Source: Cyclospora cayetanensis (Eukaryota > Apicomplexa > Conoidasida > Eucoccidiorida > Eimeriidae). From it: 64,000 bases of DNA. The notes beneath the pieces were generated by a model. That model was not told the origin of the DNA. It did not search any database and worked only from the letters and a program-made list of their open reading frames with translations. The stretch is taken from the NCBI RefSeq assembly GCF_002999335.1, contig NW_020312761.1, forward strand, positions 98,292 through 162,291, written 5' to 3'. Below, in pieces: positions 58,796 to 64,000 of the stretch; within the stretch, counting starts at the first letter, position 1, and each line of letters opens with the position of its first letter. The position numbers were made by a program, and so were the translations under genes.

Positions 58796-61700
58796 CTATT
58801 TTAGGAGGGATACAATCACAGGAACCAGCACCAGTGCTGCAAGGACGATGAAAATAACCGTTATCCAAAACATCCTCTGCATACACACACATACACACAC
58901 AACTCCATTGAGAACTGTATTTTTATGTGTGTAGAAGATTGCGCAACATACTTTCGGCTAACATACACAAACATGTATATTTAATAGCCGTAATACACGG
59001 ACATGCATACACTCACGAGGTGCGCGTTTGTGTACACCCCACACATACACGCATAATATATACAAGCATACACACACATGTATTCACATGTATACATATA
59101 TGCACATTTGTACACACAAAGAAGCACATGTACATACATATTTACGCAAACATTTTAATACACAACTACAGACGCATGTAAATACATGTATGTGCGTGTA
59201 CCTACACTTGCACATCGCATAGAGGTACACCTCCAAACAGGTATTTATACCAAGCATTCAGGAGGATGCGATGTTAAACCCCCTTCAAATTGTCCGTCCC
59301 TTCGAACGGTTAGGGTAAACAAGAAGCGTCTTGACCACGCTCACCGCCTTAGCAGACTTTTGATTTCGCCGCGCTTGCAACAATTCCTTTTCTGCCTTTG
59401 CTGCGGGAGCACGCACAGAAGGCTGGCAAAGTCGAATTGCACGCTGCTGCCACGAGCAAGTAAAATGCCCAGACACCCCCGCAGAGCGTGCCTCATGAGA
59501 AACGCTCTCCTACCTCCCCAGACACCCGAGAGAGACTCTAACGAAGGATCTACTCGGGCGGCGCAGACCATGCTGCTGCATGCAGCGAACCTGTATATTC
59601 CTTGGCCTGAGCTACGGAATACTGGATATGCTCCACCATATCCCCCTGCGCTTCCACGAGAAAAGACAGCTCAACAAACATTTGATGCAGCTCAGTAACG
59701 CCTGTGTGTATACACACACACACACACAGAGACAGACACACACCCTTCCCCTACATTCGCGAGGCTGCACGAAAACTGCCCGTCTCCCTCTGTCTGCCTC
59801 CTGTAAGGGCGAATACAGCCGCTGAGCGAGCCTCTTGATCTAAAACCAATCCCCTCTGCATGACTGCCTACGGCGGCAAGGCACACGCACGGTGCTACAC
59901 GGCTGCCTTGCACGCACTGACGCTGCTGCCGCCGCCCTTTACGCAACGTTTGCTGACTTTGCTCTAAGCGGCGAATATCCCGATACTTGAACTGCAAGTC
60001 TGCGGTGGCATTGCGCAAGGCTTGGTTGCTCTGCAACGCATGCACCAGAGCAACACGTGCAGCCACATACCCAAACACGCACGCACACGGGGAGAGAGGA
60101 AGGCAGCTGTCAGCGTGAGAGAGGAATACTCTTACAGGCCGACGCGCCAGAAGCGGCTAGCAGACATTCCCACCGCTTCACCACTACCGTCCCGCGAGAC
60201 TCTGCAAAGAGAAGGGGTGTGTGTGCAAGCAAATTAGAGGAAAAAAGGAGAAAAAATGCTGCACACACACTCCCGATATCCGCATCTTGATGGCAGTAAC
60301 AGCCGTCAGCTCCCCGGAGTCCACTAACCCCTCGATCTCCGAATCCACAGCCTCAGGATACACTGCAAAATAAATCGACACAACGATGCACCAGCTGTCG
60401 GCTGGCAAACTTCCCACTCCAAAACTGCACAAGAAAACTTCTCTAGTCGTCTGCTTTTCGCGAATCAGTGCAAGTTGCAACGGGGGAAGTGCGCAAGGCG
60501 TGCAGCAAGGCGAACTTATAGGGCGTTCTGCGCTTGGATTGGGGTGGATACATGTTCATATGCGCTTCTATACTTGTATATATATATATATATATATATA
60601 CACATGTGTTTGTATTTGTAGGAATGGGTGTATGTATGTGTGTATGTGTATTTGTGTGTGTATTTGTGTGTGTGCATGGGTGTATGGGTATGTATGTATG
60701 TGTGTATGGGTATGTATGTGTGTATGTGTTTATGTGTGTATGTGTATGTATTTGTGTGTGTGTATGTGTGTATGGGTATGTATGTGTGTTTATGTATGTA
60801 TGTGTATGTGTATGTATATATATATGTGCTTATGTATGCATGTGTATGTGTTTATGTATGTATATATATATGTGCTTATGTATGTATGTGTATGTGTTTA
60901 TGTATGTATGTGTATGTGTGTATGGGTATGTATGTGTGTATGTGTGTGTATTTGTGTATGTGTATGTATATGTGCTTATGTATGTATGTGTATGTGTTTA
61001 TGTATGTATGTGTATGTGTATGTATATGTATATGTGCTTATGTATGTATGTGTATGTGTTTATGTATGTATGTGTATGTGTGTTTGTGTATGTATGTGTG
61101 TACATGTGCACATATAGATATATATTTTTGTCCGTGTTTATTTGTTAGTAACTCTACATGCGTGTAGCCGATAAAATGTGCTTGTGCATACATGTAGATT
61201 CACATACGGTTGCATAATATGTGTATATGTATGTCCTTTCTCCGCAAGGGAGAACGTGGCGTCAGTCAGTGTGGAGGCTAGTAAGGGAGAACGAGTAGAG
61301 CATACCGAGTTTGATCTGTCTGAGAACTTTTTTCTTCACCTGCAGTCTGTATTCTGCTTGTCGCATTTGCAGCAGCTGCAGATGTTGCTGCAGCTGCGCA
61401 GCAAGTGTCTGCTGGAGGTTGTGGCGTATGCGCAGCTCAGAAACACTTGACAAGCTGCCTCGTTGCGCCTCTGCGAATCGCCTGTTTTCCGTTCGCAACG
61501 TCTCAAGTGCCCTTTGTGTCTTCTGCATGAGCAGAGTTGTACCGTCCAACACCTTGTGCAGCTCATGCGAGACATCTGCTCGCAAGAAAAAGCTGCGCAT
61601 GCATTGCCTGAGCACACAAGCTGCCATGCTGTGAGGCATGCGCAACTTGGAGACGCATCGCTTCTACCGGCGTGAAGAAACACTTACCCCCCTTCATACC

Positions 61701-62565
61701 CACACAGACAGAGAGACAGACAGACACACACAGATGCAAATACATACACAAATACACATACACACATATACACACTAATACACATACACAAGTACACAGA
61801 CACACACATACAGATATACGACTGTACGCATACACACAAATACACAAATACATGCATACACAAATACACACATACATGCACATACACGCATACACACACA
61901 CACAAATACACAGACACACGCATACACACATACACATACACAAATACACACATACATGCACATACACACAAATACACATACACACAAATACACACAAATA
62001 CACACAAATACACACACATACACACATACATACACATACACAAATACACACACATACACACATGCATACACATATGCACAAATACACACAAATACACACA
62101 AATACACACATACATACACATACACACAAATACACACATGCACAAGTGGTCTTTTCCTGAGACTCCTCATCGGCTACCTTTTTCTTCTTCGGAGTTCGTG
62201 GCTTCGACAACCCTTCTTTTTAGCTCCTGCATCTTTTCTACGTTTTCTCCGATCTCTGCCAAGGCTGCTGTGAGGACTGCCACCTTGCGGAAGTAGCCGC
62301 TCAGAAACGCTTCCTCATCAGGGGGCCCCTTAGCCTCTTCGACGGCGAAATTTGCCAGCAAGCGATCGGGATGTCTTCCAGCCTCCAGATCAGCAGAAAG
62401 GAGAGCGTGAGCGTCGCCGGCAAGGAGGGGGGAGCCTCCTCTCCCCCTCCCCCCCCCTCCTGCAGCACTGGCGCTCCCAGCAGCTTCTCCCCGATGCATC
62501 AGGGCAGCTGCCTCTGGGTGTAACTGCACAGCTAATGTGCGCAGCTCCTCGAATCTGTCACGCAT
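58796..62565 (-). CDS. Syntaxin (Qa-SNARE)
   Basis: Syntaxins drive membrane fusion through a SNARE helix and are anchored by a C-terminal span. Seven exons join in phase to 356 residues: 62565-62178, 61575-61306, 60362-60271, 60030-59958, 59701-59591, 59400-59345, 58876-58796 (TAG). The start MRDRFEELRTL resembles plasma-membrane syntaxins. Habc helices include FLSGYFRKVAVLTAALAEI and long Gln/Leu-rich coiled coil (LQQHLQLLQMRQ). The SNARE motif spans YRDIRRLEQS, VTELHQMFVELSFLVEAQG, where the central Q is the zero-layer candidate, and VEHIQYSVAQA. A basic linker (ARRNQKSAKA) precedes the tail anchor FWITVIFIVLAALVLVPVIV. Codons at three junctions are completed exactly by splicing. A Gly/Ala-rich insert with a C-run (about 62430-62470) lies in exon 1. 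Which membrane it serves cannot be told. Confidence 0.93.
58880..59180. repeat. Degenerate CA/TA-rich tract in last syntaxin intron
   Basis: Imperfect CATACACACA and CATGTATACATA units, TG-rich on the gene's sense strand. Confidence 0.75.
60565..61125. repeat. (TATGTG/TGTATGTATG)n array in syntaxin intron 2
   Basis: About 560 bp begins with a pure TA run (60577-60600) and continues as TATGTATGTGTATGTG. On the gene's sense strand it is CA-rich, opposite to most other intronic arrays here. Confidence 0.93.
61690..62150. repeat. (ACACAAATACACACAT)n array in syntaxin intron 1
   Basis: About 460 bp of ACACAAAT/ACACATAC units between exons 62178 and 61575; TG-rich on the sense strand. Confidence 0.93.

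Positions 62566-64000
<1,435 letters not shown>

Overview
The window looks like nuclear DNA of an eimeriid coccidian (Apicomplexa; an Eimeria or Cyclospora relative). The clearest pointer is a three-exon profilin of the coccidian type (51908-53352, minus). Supporting signs are intron-rich genes, CAG/CTG runs inside coding exons that encode Ala, Gln or Ser, and long TG, TC or GA arrays in introns. I see no bacterial, viral or organellar block, no rRNA, no tRNA I could confirm, and no CRISPR array.

Layout, left to right. 1-6881 (+): the 3' part of an unidentified gene, rebuilt as 20 small exons with matching phases. 7143-15410 (-): an AVL9-type DENN-family trafficking protein that runs directly into a MORN-repeat C-terminus. 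15518-16911 (-): exon-like pieces, unresolved. About 17040-18778 (+): an unidentified spliced gene. 19621-19830 (+): single-exon RAMP4/SERP. 20556-24629 (-): choline-transporter-like (SLC44/CTL) membrane protein. About 26039-31832 (+): an unidentified spliced gene. 33237-41598 (+): Hsp110-class chaperone in 11 exons. 42722-44748 (-): alpha/beta hydrolase with a possible myristoylation signal. 45811-50717 (+): a second, unrelated alpha/beta hydrolase. 51908-53352 (-): profilin. 54176-57946 (+): Ala/Gln-rich protein with paired CxxC motifs. 58796-62565 (-): Qa-SNARE syntaxin in 7 exons. The rest is intergenic or repeat.

The window alternates between two textures. AT-richer stretches (1-7 kb, 16.5-19 kb, 26-33 kb) hold short exons and almost no microsatellite. 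GC-richer stretches hold the recognisable housekeeping genes with repeat-laden introns. The recognised genes do not form an operon or pathway. Several concern membranes and secretion (AVL9, RAMP4, CTL, syntaxin), but this may be coincidence.

Gene models were built by hand, by matching GT-AG (twice GC-AG) splice sites, reading phase and remembered family patterns. No alignment or transcript was available. Exon coordinates given as exact were checked for phase; those marked 'about' were not.
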